From: Krasilnikoviella flava
Lineage (GTDB): Bacteria; Actinomycetota; Actinomycetes; Actinomycetales; Cellulomonadaceae
Direction: 5' to 3'
Length of the DNA: 64,000 nucleotides
Assembly (NCBI RefSeq): GCF_900167525.1
Contig: NZ_FUZQ01000003.1
Location: 186,001-250,000, forward strand
In this document: positions 33,179-41,116 of the stretch, in pieces
How the letters are laid out: every line of letters begins with the position of its first letter
Numbering within the stretch: position 1 is the stretch's first letter
Made by a program: the position numbers and the translations under genes
The notes under the pieces: generated by a model
Seen by the model: only the letters and a program-made list of their open reading frames with translations
What the model was told of the DNA's origin: nothing
The model's database searches: none

Positions 33179-33841
33179 ATGTCCTCCATCACGCTGACCA
33201 CCTGGGGCCACGCCGGCGTCCGCCTGGAGCGGGACGGGCGCGTGCTCGTCGTCGACCCCGGCACGTTCACCGACCCCCGCATCCTCGACGGCGCCGACGC
33301 GGTGCTGATCACCCACGAGCACGTCGACCACCTGGACGTGCCCCGCGTGGCGCCGGCCCTCGCCGCCGACCCCGCCCTGGAGCTGTGGGCGCCGCGGCCG
33401 GTGGTCGACCAGCTCGAGGAGGCGGGCGCCCCCGCCGACCGACTGCACGCCGTCTCCGGCGGCGACGCCTTCACGGCGGCCGGGTTCGCGGTGCAGGCGC
33501 TCGGGCAGCGGCACGCGACGATCCACCCGGACATGCCCCCGCCGGAGAACGTCGCCTTCCTCGTGGACGGCGCCGTGCTGCACCCGGGCGACTCGTTCAC
33601 GCCCGCCCCCGAGGGGACGTCCGTGCAGGTGCTCACCGTGCCCGTGGCCGCGCCGTGGCTCAAGCTGGGCGAGGCCGTCGACTACGTGCGACAGGTGGCG
33701 CCCCACGTCGCCGTCCCGATCCACGACGCGATACTCAGCGACGCCGGCCGCGCGCTGTCCGACCGCGTCGTCGGCGGACTCGGCGGCGTCGAGTACCGCC
33801 GCCTCGCCCCCGGCGAGAGCCTCGAGGTCCCCGCGGCCTGA
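33179..33841 (+). CDS. Metallo-beta-lactamase-fold hydrolase (UlaG-like)
   Basis: A 220-residue MBL-fold protein. The zinc motif ITHEHVDHLD (HxHxDH) lies near residue 43, with VLHPGDSF and PIHDA as later ligand positions. It starts directly with the beta-hairpin ITLTTWGHAGVRLE, like UlaG/UPF0173 proteins. Probable cytosolic metal-dependent hydrolase; the substrate is unknown. The repeat cluster at 33851-33933 begins nine bases after the stop. Confidence 0.88.
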   Translation: MSSITLTTWGHAGVRLERDGRVLVVDPGTFTDPRILDGADAVLITHEHVDHLDVPRVAPALAADPALELWAPRPVVDQLEEAGAPADRLHAVSGGDAFTAAGFAVQALGQRHATIHPDMPPPENVAFLVDGAVLHPGDSFTPAPEGTSVQVLTVPVAAPWLKLGEAVDYVRQVAPHVAVPIHDAILSDAGRALSDRVVGGLGGVEYRRLAPGESLEVPAA

Positions 33842-33850
33842 CGGCACGTG

Positions 33851-33933
33851 GGTCGAGCCTGTCGGAACCGTCGGTCGAGCCTGTCGGAATTGTCGGTCGA
33901 GCCTGTCGAGACCAGGTTTCGACAAGCTCAACC
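33851..33933. repeat. Four copies of the 19-bp GGTCGAGCCTGTCGAGACC repeat
   Basis: Three forward copies at 33851-33869 (ends GGAACC), 33873-33891 (ends GGAATT) and 33895-33913 (canonical), then an inverted copy at 33915-33933 (GGTTTCGACAAGCTCAACC). Spacers are 3, 3 and 1 bases. The inverted copy contains the stop codon of the convergent GNAT gene. Copies 3 and 4 can form a hairpin terminator. Confidence 0.85.
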
Positions 33934-35088
33934 GGCGAGTCGGCGCGTCGGCACGACGTCGGCGAGGGGCGCCTGCAGCTCGGCCGCGCCGCCGGCGGGG
34001 CGGAAGCCCAGCGCCACGTTGATCGCGAGCATCGGGGCGTTCGTCTCGTTGTTCCACGTGGAGATGCGGCGGGTGTCGGGGCGCAGCCGGGTGTGCTCGC
34101 GCAGGTTCACGGCCTTGAGGAGCATGCCCAGCCGGTGCCCGCGGTGCTCGGGCAGCACCACGGTGCTCTCCTGCTCGGTGAACTCGGGGCGGTCGGCGTC
34201 CCAGATGAACAGGGTCATCCCCGCGAGGGTGCCGGTGGGCACGTGCTCGGCCACGGTCACCAACGCGCCCTGCCCGCGCTCGGCGCGCTTGGCCTCCTCG
34301 ATCCGGACCCGCTGCCCGTCCCACTGCTCGGCCTCCAGTGCGAGGCCGCCGTTCGGCTCGTCCTCGGACAGCCGCTGCTCGAGGGCGGCGAGCTGCTCGA
34401 CCCACGCCTCGGGCACCGGGTCCTGCCAGGTGTGCAGGCGGTAGGCGTCGCCGGCCCGGGCCGCGGCGTCGGTCGCGAGCCTCTCGACGACGCCGTCGGG
34501 CAGCGGCACCTCGAGCACGGAGCGGCGCGCGACGATCTCCAGCCCGAGCCCGGCCCGACGAGCGAACCGCATCCCGGGCAGGTCGGCGGAGACGTGGCCG
34601 TCGCCCTCCCGGGGGGCGAGCGCGTCGGGCGCGCCCGACGGCGGCTCGGCGGCGAACTCGACCTCCGCGAAGACGGTGGAGCGGCACTCGGTGAGCGCGA
34701 CGCGGCGCAGTCGGTCCGCGATCGCGGAGCCGATGCCCTGGCCGCGGTGGGAGGGCAGCACGGCGATCCGCACGACGGCGAGGTGCCGGTTGTCGGTGAC
34801 GGGGAGCGTGAGGACCCCGTGCCCGACGACGCGCGGCACCGCCCCGGGAGCGTCGGGACCGACCTCGACCGCGACGAGCCGGTGCCGCCGCAGGTGCTCC
34901 TGGTGCAGGTCGCCGACCAGGAGGTCGACGGCGCGCGGCGGAAAGTCGTCGTGGCCGAGGTCGGCCAGGCCGACGACCCGTTCCAGCGCGGCGATGCCGT
35001 GGTACGCCCAGGCCTCCGGGACGTCCAGCGTGCCCGGCCGGGGCGGGTCGACGAGGCGCCACGTCGGCGGGGCAGCGGGGATGCTCAT
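33928..35088 (-). CDS. Two-domain GNAT N-acetyltransferase
   Basis: A 386-residue protein with two GNAT folds, like mycothiol synthase and related tandem acetyltransferases. The acetyl-CoA loop of the first is VLPSHRGQGIGSAIADRL (near residue 130); the second is VVLPEHRGHRLGMLLKAVNL (near 315) followed by TWNNETNAPMLAINVALGF. Only the family is certain; MshD would need the specific mycothiol pocket. The ATG at 35088 is chosen over an upstream in-frame start that would add a non-conserved leader. The final Gly and stop codon lie in the repeat at 33915-33933. Confidence 0.88.
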   Translation of the reverse strand: MSIPAAPPTWRLVDPPRPGTLDVPEAWAYHGIAALERVVGLADLGHDDFPPRAVDLLVGDLHQEHLRRHRLVAVEVGPDAPGAVPRVVGHGVLTLPVTDNRHLAVVRIAVLPSHRGQGIGSAIADRLRRVALTECRSTVFAEVEFAAEPPSGAPDALAPREGDGHVSADLPGMRFARRAGLGLEIVARRSVLEVPLPDGVVERLATDAAARAGDAYRLHTWQDPVPEAWVEQLAALEQRLSEDEPNGGLALEAEQWDGQRVRIEEAKRAERGQGALVTVAEHVPTGTLAGMTLFIWDADRPEFTEQESTVVLPEHRGHRLGMLLKAVNLREHTRLRPDTRRISTWNNETNAPMLAINVALGFRPAGGAAELQAPLADVVPTRRLAG

Positions 35089-35182
35089 GCGCCCACGGTG
35101 CGCCGCCGGCGGGTTCGGCGTCACGCCTTTTCCGCGGGCTTCCGTCGCGAGCCGGGCGTCGCGGCGCGTAGGGTGCCTGACC

Positions 35183-35734
35183 GTGACGACCGATTCCCCG
35201 CTGCCGGTGACCACGGGCCGCCTGGTCCTGCGCGCGCACCGCGCGGAGGACCTCGAGCCCCTGCTCTCCTACTACGCCGACCCCGAGGTGGCGCGCTACC
35301 TCCTCGAGGAGCCGTGGACGCCGGACGTCGCCGAGGCGCAGCTCGCGAAGCGGCTCGCCCGTACTCGGATCGACGAGCCCGGCTCCGCCCTCGCGCTGAT
35401 CGTGGAGCACGACGGGCAGGTCGTCGGCGACGTCTCCCTGTGGACGACGGGCGACACCATGTCCCGCGGCGAGATCGGGTGGGTCTTCCATCCCGACCAC
35501 ACCGGCCAGGGCTTCGCCACCGAGGCCGTGCGCGCCGTCCTGGGCCTCGCGTTCGACTTCTACCGCATGCACCGCGTCGTCGCGCAGCTCGACGCCCGCA
35601 ACGACGCCTCCGCCCGCCTGTGCGAGCGCGTCGGGATGCGGCGCGAGGGACACCTGCGTCAGGACTGGTGGTCCAAGGGCGAGTGGACGGACACGCTCGT
35701 CTACGGCGTGCTCAAGGGTGACCGCGCGGCCTGA
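35183..35734 (+). CDS. GNAT N-acetyltransferase, RimJ/RimL-like
   Basis: A 183-residue single-domain acetyltransferase. The start TTGRLVLRAHRAEDLEPLLSYYADPEV and the CoA loop EIGWVFHPDHTGQGFATEAV, then ARLCERVGMRREGHLRQDW, are typical of RimJ/RimL proteins that acetylate protein or small-molecule amines. GTG at 35183 gives the family-length N-terminus. Divergent from the two-domain GNAT gene across 94 bases. Confidence 0.9.
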   Translation: MTTDSPLPVTTGRLVLRAHRAEDLEPLLSYYADPEVARYLLEEPWTPDVAEAQLAKRLARTRIDEPGSALALIVEHDGQVVGDVSLWTTGDTMSRGEIGWVFHPDHTGQGFATEAVRAVLGLAFDFYRMHRVVAQLDARNDASARLCERVGMRREGHLRQDWWSKGEWTDTLVYGVLKGDRAA

Positions 35735-35760
35735 CGCCGCCTCCGGGCGGCGTCGCCCGA

Positions 35761-35785
35761 CAACCTTTCCCGCGCCGTCGGCGTC
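35761..35785 (+). promoter_or_regulatory. Candidate ECF-type promoter for the SigE-family sigma gene
   Basis: CAACC (35761-35765) and CGTC (35782-35785), 16 bases apart, fit the -35/-10 pattern of ECF sigma promoters. It lies 35 bases before the sigma-factor start, so autoregulation is likely. It is judged by motif and spacing only. Confidence 0.5.
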
Positions 35786-35819
35786 TATGTCCCGTGAACA
35801 CACGAGACAGGCAGCACCC

Positions 35820-36425
35820 ATGACGGCCGACGGCGCCGTGCCGCTCGTCGCCGAGGCGAGCGCCGAACCGTTCCGGGTCGTGGCGGCGGGCGAGACCCCG
35901 GCGGACCGCTTCACGGCGTTCGCCGCGGCCAGCACGCCCGCCCTCTCCCGGATCGCGTACCTCCTGTGCGGCGACGAGCACCGCGCGGGCGACCTGGTCC
36001 AGCTCGCGCTGGAACGGACCTACCGCGCGTGGGGGCGGGTCGAGGACGGCGACCCCTTCGCGTACGCGCGCCGCGTGATCGCGACGACACGCATCGACGG
36101 CTGGCGGCGCACCCGCCACGACGTGCTCTCCGACCCCGCCGACCTGCGCCCCGCCCCCGTGCCGGACGCGACGCGGACGGTGGTCGACCGCGACCGGCTC
36201 GTCCGCGCGCTGCGGCAGCTCCCCGAGTCGCAGCGGCGCGTCGTCGTCCTGCGCCACCTGCTCGACCGTTCGGAGGCGCAGACCGCGGACGAGCTGGGCA
36301 TCTCGACCGGCTCGGTGAAGTCGAGCGGGTCGCGCGGCCTGGCGAGGCTGCGCGAGCTGCTCGGCGCCGACGGCAGCAACCACGACGTGACACCGACACC
36401 GAAGAGGAAGGGGACGGTCCGATGA
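35820..36425 (+). CDS. RNA polymerase sigma factor, SigE (ECF) family
   Basis: A 201-residue ECF sigma factor. Region 2 spans about 20-90 (ALSRIAYLLCGDEHRAGDLVQLALERTY then FAYARRVIATTRIDGWRR) and region 4 about 125-180 (LPESQRRVVVLRHLLDRSEAQTADELGISTGSVKS). Both DNA-contact regions are intact. The ATG at 35820 is preferred; another in-frame ATG at 35787 would place the -10 element (35782) too close. Its stop overlaps the start of the membrane protein (ATGA), so that protein is a likely partner or anti-sigma factor. Confidence 0.92.
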   Translation: MTADGAVPLVAEASAEPFRVVAAGETPADRFTAFAAASTPALSRIAYLLCGDEHRAGDLVQLALERTYRAWGRVEDGDPFAYARRVIATTRIDGWRRTRHDVLSDPADLRPAPVPDATRTVVDRDRLVRALRQLPESQRRVVVLRHLLDRSEAQTADELGISTGSVKSSGSRGLARLRELLGADGSNHDVTPTPKRKGTVR

Positions 36426-37963
36426 CCCTCCAGGACGATTTCGTGACCGAGCTCCAGCACGCGGCCGACCGGGTCGAGCCGGTCGCCGCGCTCGACGGCG
36501 CGGCGATGGGCCGCCGCGCCGTCCGCCGGGTGCGGGCCCGGCGCGCCGCACTGACCGGCGTCGGGGCGCTCGCCGCCGTCGGCACCGTCGCAGGGGTGTG
36601 GCAGGTGACGTCGACGGGCGGGGTCGTGGGCCCGGCGTCGTCGCCCGACGTGCCGGACGGGTGGACACCCGTGGCCGTCGGCGGCGTGCGGCTCGCGGTG
36701 CCGCCCGGGCTCGAGCCGAGCCGCCGTGCCGGCGTCTGGGAGCAGGGTCCGGACGACGACGGCGGAGACTTCGTGCAGGTGCAGCCCGCGGGGGCGGACG
36801 CGCCGCTCGTGCCGCCGGGCTCCGGGCTGACGCCGGTGGACGTCCGCGTCCCGGGGGCGGAGTCGGCCCGGTATGTCGTCGAGGAGCACGGCGACGACCC
36901 GACCTTCGCCCAGGACTTCCTCGGGAGGCTCCAGGTCACGCTGGAGTCGGGGGACGTGGTGCAGGTGTCCCTGGTCTGGGTGGACGGCGGCGAGGGCGAG
37001 GAGATCTTCGCCGACCTCGTGGCGTCCGTGTCGGCGGACGAGGACTCCGCCCCCCTGCCGGACCCGGACGGGGAGGCCGAGCTGCAGCCCCTGGACGGGT
37101 TCGCAGCGGGCGTGCCGGCGGGCTGGGAGGAGACGTCGTTCGCCGGCCTGGAGTACGCCCTGCCGCGTGGCTGGGCCGCCGACGAGAGCGTCGCCGACGC
37201 GTTCCCCGCCGGTGAGCGGTCGCGGTCCGCGAGCGCCGACGGCTCGGCCGCCATGACGGTGGCGCTGTCCGACGGCTTCGCGCGATGGCCGGAGTCCATC
37301 GCGTCGTCGCCGCTCGACCCGGCGTCCACGTTCCCGCTGGACGGCGCGGACGTGGTCCAGGTCGAGACAATGACCGCGGACGGCGTCGACAGCACCACCG
37401 CGCACGTGCGGCGCGAGGGCGGGCGCGGGTACATCGTCACGCTCGAGACCCCCGGCGACGCCGACGGGCGCGCCCTGACGCGGCAGCTCCTGGGCACGCT
37501 GGGCTTCTCCGCCGAGGCGGCGACGGTGCCCGGGCCGGAGGACCTGCCGGAGTTCCAGACGACGGCCGTCCCGGACGGGTGGCGGGCCGCGACCGTCGGC
37601 GGGGTCGGCGGGGGCGCGCTGCGGCTGGCTCTGCCGGGCAGCTGGTCGGAGGGCCCCCCGCCCGACGGCGTCGACTGGGCGGCGAGCGGGCCCGATGAGA
37701 CGGTCACGGTCATGGCCGCGGCCGGCGACGTCCTCGACACCGCCCCGGCTGCCGGGTACCGGTACGACGTCCCGGGCGCGGACGCCGTCGCGCTCCAGGT
37801 GGGCGACGACACCACGGAGAACGGACAGCCGTGCTTCCTGGGAACGGTGGAGCTCCGCCGGGGCGACGACGCGGTGGTGCTGTCGTACTACGGGCCGCGC
37901 GGGGAGGCCTCCCACGAGCGGTTCGCCAGCATCGTGCGGTCGCTCCGGCTGTCCGGCAGCTGA
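36422..37963 (+). CDS. Membrane protein with three tandem extracellular repeats, probable sigma partner
   Basis: A 513-residue single-pass protein. The cytosolic N-terminus (1-41) includes an amphipathic MTLQDDFVTELQHAADRVEP and a basic RRAVRRVRARR; the membrane helix is about 42-60. Outside are three repeats, each opening with VPxGW (77, 231, 383) followed by a GG-rLaxPpG(S/W)-like strand, and each closing with an amphipathic F/L-x-x-L/I-V/L-x-(S/T)-L/V segment (about 195, 352, 500). No zinc-finger motif. ATGA overlap with the sigma gene strongly suggests it controls that sigma factor. The family is not recognised. Confidence 0.82.
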   Translation: MTLQDDFVTELQHAADRVEPVAALDGAAMGRRAVRRVRARRAALTGVGALAAVGTVAGVWQVTSTGGVVGPASSPDVPDGWTPVAVGGVRLAVPPGLEPSRRAGVWEQGPDDDGGDFVQVQPAGADAPLVPPGSGLTPVDVRVPGAESARYVVEEHGDDPTFAQDFLGRLQVTLESGDVVQVSLVWVDGGEGEEIFADLVASVSADEDSAPLPDPDGEAELQPLDGFAAGVPAGWEETSFAGLEYALPRGWAADESVADAFPAGERSRSASADGSAAMTVALSDGFARWPESIASSPLDPASTFPLDGADVVQVETMTADGVDSTTAHVRREGGRGYIVTLETPGDADGRALTRQLLGTLGFSAEAATVPGPEDLPEFQTTAVPDGWRAATVGGVGGGALRLALPGSWSEGPPPDGVDWAASGPDETVTVMAAAGDVLDTAPAAGYRYDVPGADAVALQVGDDTTENGQPCFLGTVELRRGDDAVVLSYYGPRGEASHERFASIVRSLRLSGS

Positions 37964-37980
37964 GGCGGCGGACCGGTCGT

Positions 37981-38035
37981 CGACGTAGCGCTTCCTTCTC
38001 GTCCCTGCGCAGGACGGGAAGGAAGCGCTACGTCG
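37981..38035. terminator. Long near-perfect inverted repeat between convergent genes
   Basis: The left arm 37981-38005 and right arm 38011-38035 are complementary over 24 bp apart from one T-G wobble, with a loop of about 6 bases. The arms start CGACGTAGCGCTTCC and end GGAAGCGCTACGTCG. It lies between the sigma partner gene and the convergent epimerase-like gene, and is the strongest terminator-like structure in the window. Confidence 0.8.
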
Positions 38036-38046
38036 ACGGCCGCCGC

Positions 38047-38838
38047 TCAGCGGTGCTCGACGTGCTCCGCGAGGAACTCACCCCACGTCTGCTTGCCGAC
38101 CGCGCGGTCGGGCGCGAGGTTGCCGCCCGCCGCGTACGCCCGCGACGCCGCACCTGGCACGCGGACCGGCATCGTGGGACGCCGCGACCCGACGGCGTCG
38201 AGGTAGTCCCGCACCATCCCGCGGAACGTGAGCACCTCCGGCCCGGCGACATCGGGCACGCGGCCCTGCGGGTCGCCGAGGGCGAGCTCCACCAGGCGCG
38301 CCGCGACCTCGTCCGCCGCGATCGGCTGCGCCCTCCAGCCGGACGGCGTGGGCACCACCGGCAGCTTCGCGAGCGCCCGGGCCGCGATGAGCACCAGCTC
38401 GTGGAACTGACTGGCGCGCAGGTTGCTCCACGGGATCCCGGACTCCTCCAGCACGCGCTCCTGGGCGAGCTTGCTCTCCATGTAGCCGAGGGCGCGCCGG
38501 TCGAAGCCGGACCGCACCGGCACCTTCTCCGCGCCCACCACCGAGATGTTCACCAGGTGGGGCTCCGCCCCGGCGTCCCGGACCGCCCGGACCAGCGCCG
38601 TCGCCATCGGCTCGTTGTGGAGCTGGTCGCCGGCAAGGTGCACGACCACCTCCGCGTCGCCCACGGCCTGCGCCAGACCCTCGCCCGTCGCCCAGTCCGC
38701 GACGACGTACCGCGCACCGTCGCCCTCCGCGTGCGGGCTGCGGCTGACCACCCGCACGTCCGCGCCCGTCCGCACCAACCGCGGCACCACAAGCCTGCCG
38801 AGGTGCCCCGTACCGCCGGTGACCAGGATGCGTGCCAT
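38047..38838 (-). CDS. NAD(P)-binding atypical SDR (NmrA/epimerase-like)
   Basis: A 263-residue NAD(P)-dependent protein with the extended/atypical SDR motif VTGGTGHLGRLVV at residue 6, VVVHLAGD, and a YMESKLAQE region where the SDR Tyr-x3-Lys occurs (GYMESK). The C-terminal half (VLTFRGMVRDYLDAVG) resembles NmrA/SDR_a5 proteins. Likely acts on a small-molecule carbonyl or senses NAD(P)H. The ATG at 38838 is followed by the first strand. The gene is 79 bases upstream of nothing recognisable before the VOC gene. Confidence 0.88.
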   Translation of the reverse strand: MARILVTGGTGHLGRLVVPRLVRTGADVRVVSRSPHAEGDGARYVVADWATGEGLAQAVGDAEVVVHLAGDQLHNEPMATALVRAVRDAGAEPHLVNISVVGAEKVPVRSGFDRRALGYMESKLAQERVLEESGIPWSNLRASQFHELVLIAARALAKLPVVPTPSGWRAQPIAADEVAARLVELALGDPQGRVPDVAGPEVLTFRGMVRDYLDAVGSRRPTMPVRVPGAASRAYAAGGNLAPDRAVGKQTWGEFLAEHVEHR

Positions 38839-38917
38839 GCCGTCCTCCTCCGTCGTCGCGCGACCACCGCGCGTCCTGCACCTCCGACGAGGCGGCGGGC
38901 GGGGACGTGACCGCGGC

Positions 38918-39433
38918 TCAGACGGCCGGGTCCTGAAGGCGGGGCAGGGTGGCGACGAGGGTGTCGCGGATGTAGGTCAGCTCCGGCGTCGGCTCCCACT
39001 CGGCGTCGGTCTCGTCACCGTCGCCGGCCTCCGCCCACTCGCCGGCGGCGTCGTCCTGCGGGGTGCTGTAGACCCACCACAGGTTGTTCCAGGGGTCGAC
39101 GAAGCGGGAGAACACCTCGCCGAAGAAGTCCGTCGGCTCCGTCACGACGTCCGCGCCACCGGCCAGCGCCCGCTTGAGCACCGCGTCCACGTCGTCGACA
39201 TAGACCTGCAGCAAGGACGGGGTGAACGGCCAGCCGGGCTTGCGCTCGCCGAACATGATGGTGGTGCCGCCGATCTGGAGCTCGGCGTGCAGCAGCAATC
39301 CGTCGTGGTCGACGGTCCGTGCGTCGGGGTGCTCGACGCCGTCGAACACGTCGACGAGGAAGAGGATGAGGTTCTCGACGTCGCGGCTGATGATGAACGG
39401 GTTGATCGTCGAGAATCCTGAGGGGACGGCCAT
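38918..39433 (-). CDS. VOC superfamily protein (PhnB/glyoxalase-like)
   Basis: A 171-residue protein with a VOC fold of the PhnB-like type: INPFIISRDVENLILFLVDVFDG, LHAELQIGGTTIMFGERKPGW and SRFVDPWNNLWWVYS. It carries an acidic C-terminal extension (EWAEAGDGDETDAEWEP) beyond the fold. The ATG at 39433 is preceded by AAAGGAG. Substrate unknown. Lies next to an AraC-type regulator on the same strand, a pairing frequent for such genes. Confidence 0.85.
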   Translation of the reverse strand: MAVPSGFSTINPFIISRDVENLILFLVDVFDGVEHPDARTVDHDGLLLHAELQIGGTTIMFGERKPGWPFTPSLLQVYVDDVDAVLKRALAGGADVVTEPTDFFGEVFSRFVDPWNNLWWVYSTPQDDAAGEWAEAGDGDETDAEWEPTPELTYIRDTLVATLPRLQDPAV

Positions 39434-39496
39434 GGTGGCTCCTTTCGTCCCCGCCATCACACCCCGTGGGCAGGGGCCCGGTCTTGAACGAGAACG

Positions 39497-40180
39497 TCAC
39501 CCGGCGTCGGGCCGTCGGCGGGCGGCGGCCGCGAGCACCGCCGCCGGGGTCCGCCCGCGGATGAGGCGCAGGCTACGGGTCAGGTGCGCCTGGTCGGCGA
39601 ACCCCGCCCGCGCCGCCGCCTCCGCCGGCGCGACGCCGGCCTGCAGGAGGGCGTATGCCCTCTCGGCCCGCCTGACCTGCTCCACCTGCCCCGCCGTCAG
39701 CCCGACGGTGCGCCGGTAGCGGCGCTGCCAGGTGCGCGGGGACGCGCCGTCCCGGTGCCCGTCCAGCGCCGCGCGCACGCCCTCGTCCACGCCCAGCGGG
39801 CCGAGGCGCACCATCTCGTCCACCCAGTCCTCGAGCTCATCGAAGGCCGGCAGCGTCGTCCACCGCTCCCCGAGCCGGACCTGCCCGGAGCGCACCGGCA
39901 GGTCGACGGTGGCCCCGAGCACCGGCTGCTTGTCGAGGCCCGTGACCACCACGAACGGTGCCAGCTCCACGCCCCAGTAGCTCTCACCCGCGACGCTCTT
40001 CGTGCTGCGGGCGCTCATGCTCGGCCCGTCGAGTTCGCCGCCGAGGCTCCCGTCGGCGCGGCGGATGAAGGAGATGCCCCAGTACTCCGAGCCCGCCACG
40101 AGGTACTCCCCCTGCTCCTCCACGATCGCGCGCCACACCGTGCGCACCGCAGGGGTCGAACCCGGCCGCTCGAGCCACAT
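39497..40180 (-). CDS. AraC-family transcriptional regulator
   Basis: A 227-residue regulator with a C-terminal double HTH (AAARAGFADQAHLTRSLRLIRGRTPAAVLAA) and an N-terminal cupin-like ligand domain with WGVELAPFVVV near residue 70. The start at ATG 40180 (MWLERPG) avoids overlap with yidC; a GTG at 40210 in the same frame would add ten residues and overlap yidC by 26 bases, and cannot be excluded. Ends 63 bases before the VOC gene and may regulate it. Confidence 0.85.
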   Translation of the reverse strand: MWLERPGSTPAVRTVWRAIVEEQGEYLVAGSEYWGISFIRRADGSLGGELDGPSMSARSTKSVAGESYWGVELAPFVVVTGLDKQPVLGATVDLPVRSGQVRLGERWTTLPAFDELEDWVDEMVRLGPLGVDEGVRAALDGHRDGASPRTWQRRYRRTVGLTAGQVEQVRRAERAYALLQAGVAPAEAAARAGFADQAHLTRSLRLIRGRTPAAVLAAAARRRPDAG

Positions 40181-40184
40181 GGCG

Positions 40185-40988
40185 TCACGGTATCGCCGGT
40201 CGTACGCCACCCTCGGGGTCGAGCGGGAACCGGCGCCGCAGCACGATCCTCTGGACCAAGGTCCACGCCACCGTCACCAGGAGGTACAGCCCCGCGGCGA
40301 GCGGGACGAAGCAGGCGACGACGGCGGTGACGAACTGCAGCGCTCCGAGCACGCGCTGCATCCCCGCCGCCCCGGACGGCCCCGCGGTGACGGCGGTGAC
40401 GGCGGTCGCCGAGGGCACGGCGAGGCGGCCGCCGGGCAGTGCGGCGCGCCGCGTCAGCTCGCCCACGAGAGCGACGGCGAGCACGAGCGCACCGAGGACG
40501 GCCACGGTCGCGACGGCGGGAACGCCGGCGGACAGCGTGCCGACGAGGCTGGTGCCGAGCGGCACCCCGAACAGCGTGTGGCCCAGCAAGGCGTTGGCCT
40601 GCCCGGCGACCTCGGCGTGGACGAACACGGCGTAGATGACCCCGACCACCGGGGCCTGCAGCAGCATCGGCAGGCAGCCGGCCAGGGGCGTGGTGCCCTC
40701 GTCGGCGTAGAGCCGCATCGTGGCGCGCTGCAGCGCCTCAGGGTCCTTGCGGTGCCGCCGCTGCAGCTCGGCGATTCGGGGAGCGAGCCGCACCCGGGTG
40801 CGCTCGGCCCGCGCCTGCGAGACCCCGACGGGGATCAGGGCGGCGCGGACGGCGAGCGTCACGGCGACGACGGCGGCCGCAGCGGCACCGCCGCCGAGGG
40901 CCGGTTCGAGCAGGTGGGACAGGCCCATCAGGGCGTGGTACGCGCCGCCGAGCACGGCGGCGACAGGGGGCAGGGCAAAGAGATCCAT
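40185..40988 (-). CDS. yidC: YidC/Oxa1-family membrane insertase, second copy
   Basis: A 267-residue polytopic membrane protein with the insertase core: VVAVTLAVRAALIPVGVSQARAERT, the cytosolic hairpin with LQRRHRKDPEALQRATMRLY, and CLPMLLQAPVVGVIYAVF with a central hydrophilic-groove region. It lacks the genomic neighbours of the main yidC (rnpA, rpmH), so it is a second copy. A small DUF6412-like membrane protein follows upstream on the same strand (128 bases), a recurring pair. Substrates unknown; alternative YidC proteins often insert a few special proteins. Confidence 0.88.
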   Translation of the reverse strand: MDLFALPPVAAVLGGAYHALMGLSHLLEPALGGGAAAAAVVAVTLAVRAALIPVGVSQARAERTRVRLAPRIAELQRRHRKDPEALQRATMRLYADEGTTPLAGCLPMLLQAPVVGVIYAVFVHAEVAGQANALLGHTLFGVPLGTSLVGTLSAGVPAVATVAVLGALVLAVALVGELTRRAALPGGRLAVPSATAVTAVTAGPSGAAGMQRVLGALQFVTAVVACFVPLAAGLYLLVTVAWTLVQRIVLRRRFPLDPEGGVRPAIP

Positions 40989-41030
40989 GGGGTGTCCTCG
41001 GTCGAACGGTCGGGTTCGCGTTCGCCGAAC

Positions 41031-41050
41031 ACCCCGCGGGCGTGCGGGGT
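41031..41050. terminator. Short hairpin between the DUF6412-like and yidC genes
   Basis: ACCCCGC (41031-41037) pairs with GCGGGGT (41044-41050) around a 6-base loop, 43 bases before the yidC start. It could end transcription of the upstream small gene or act as a control element of yidC. Confidence 0.4.
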
Positions 41051-41116
41051 CGCCGCGCAGCGCACGACGTCGCGCCGTCCGGGCGAGGGACGGTCAGGGC
41101 AGGGCCCGAGGGGTGA

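Noticed and set aside
33851-33933. CRISPR-like array of 19-bp units
   Set aside because: Spacers are only 1-3 bases, units vary and one is inverted; it is the intergenic repeat family.
32150-35935. Minus-strand open frame of about 1260 codons
   Set aside because: It crosses four well-supported genes on both strands and has no recognisable domain; antisense shadow due to high GC.
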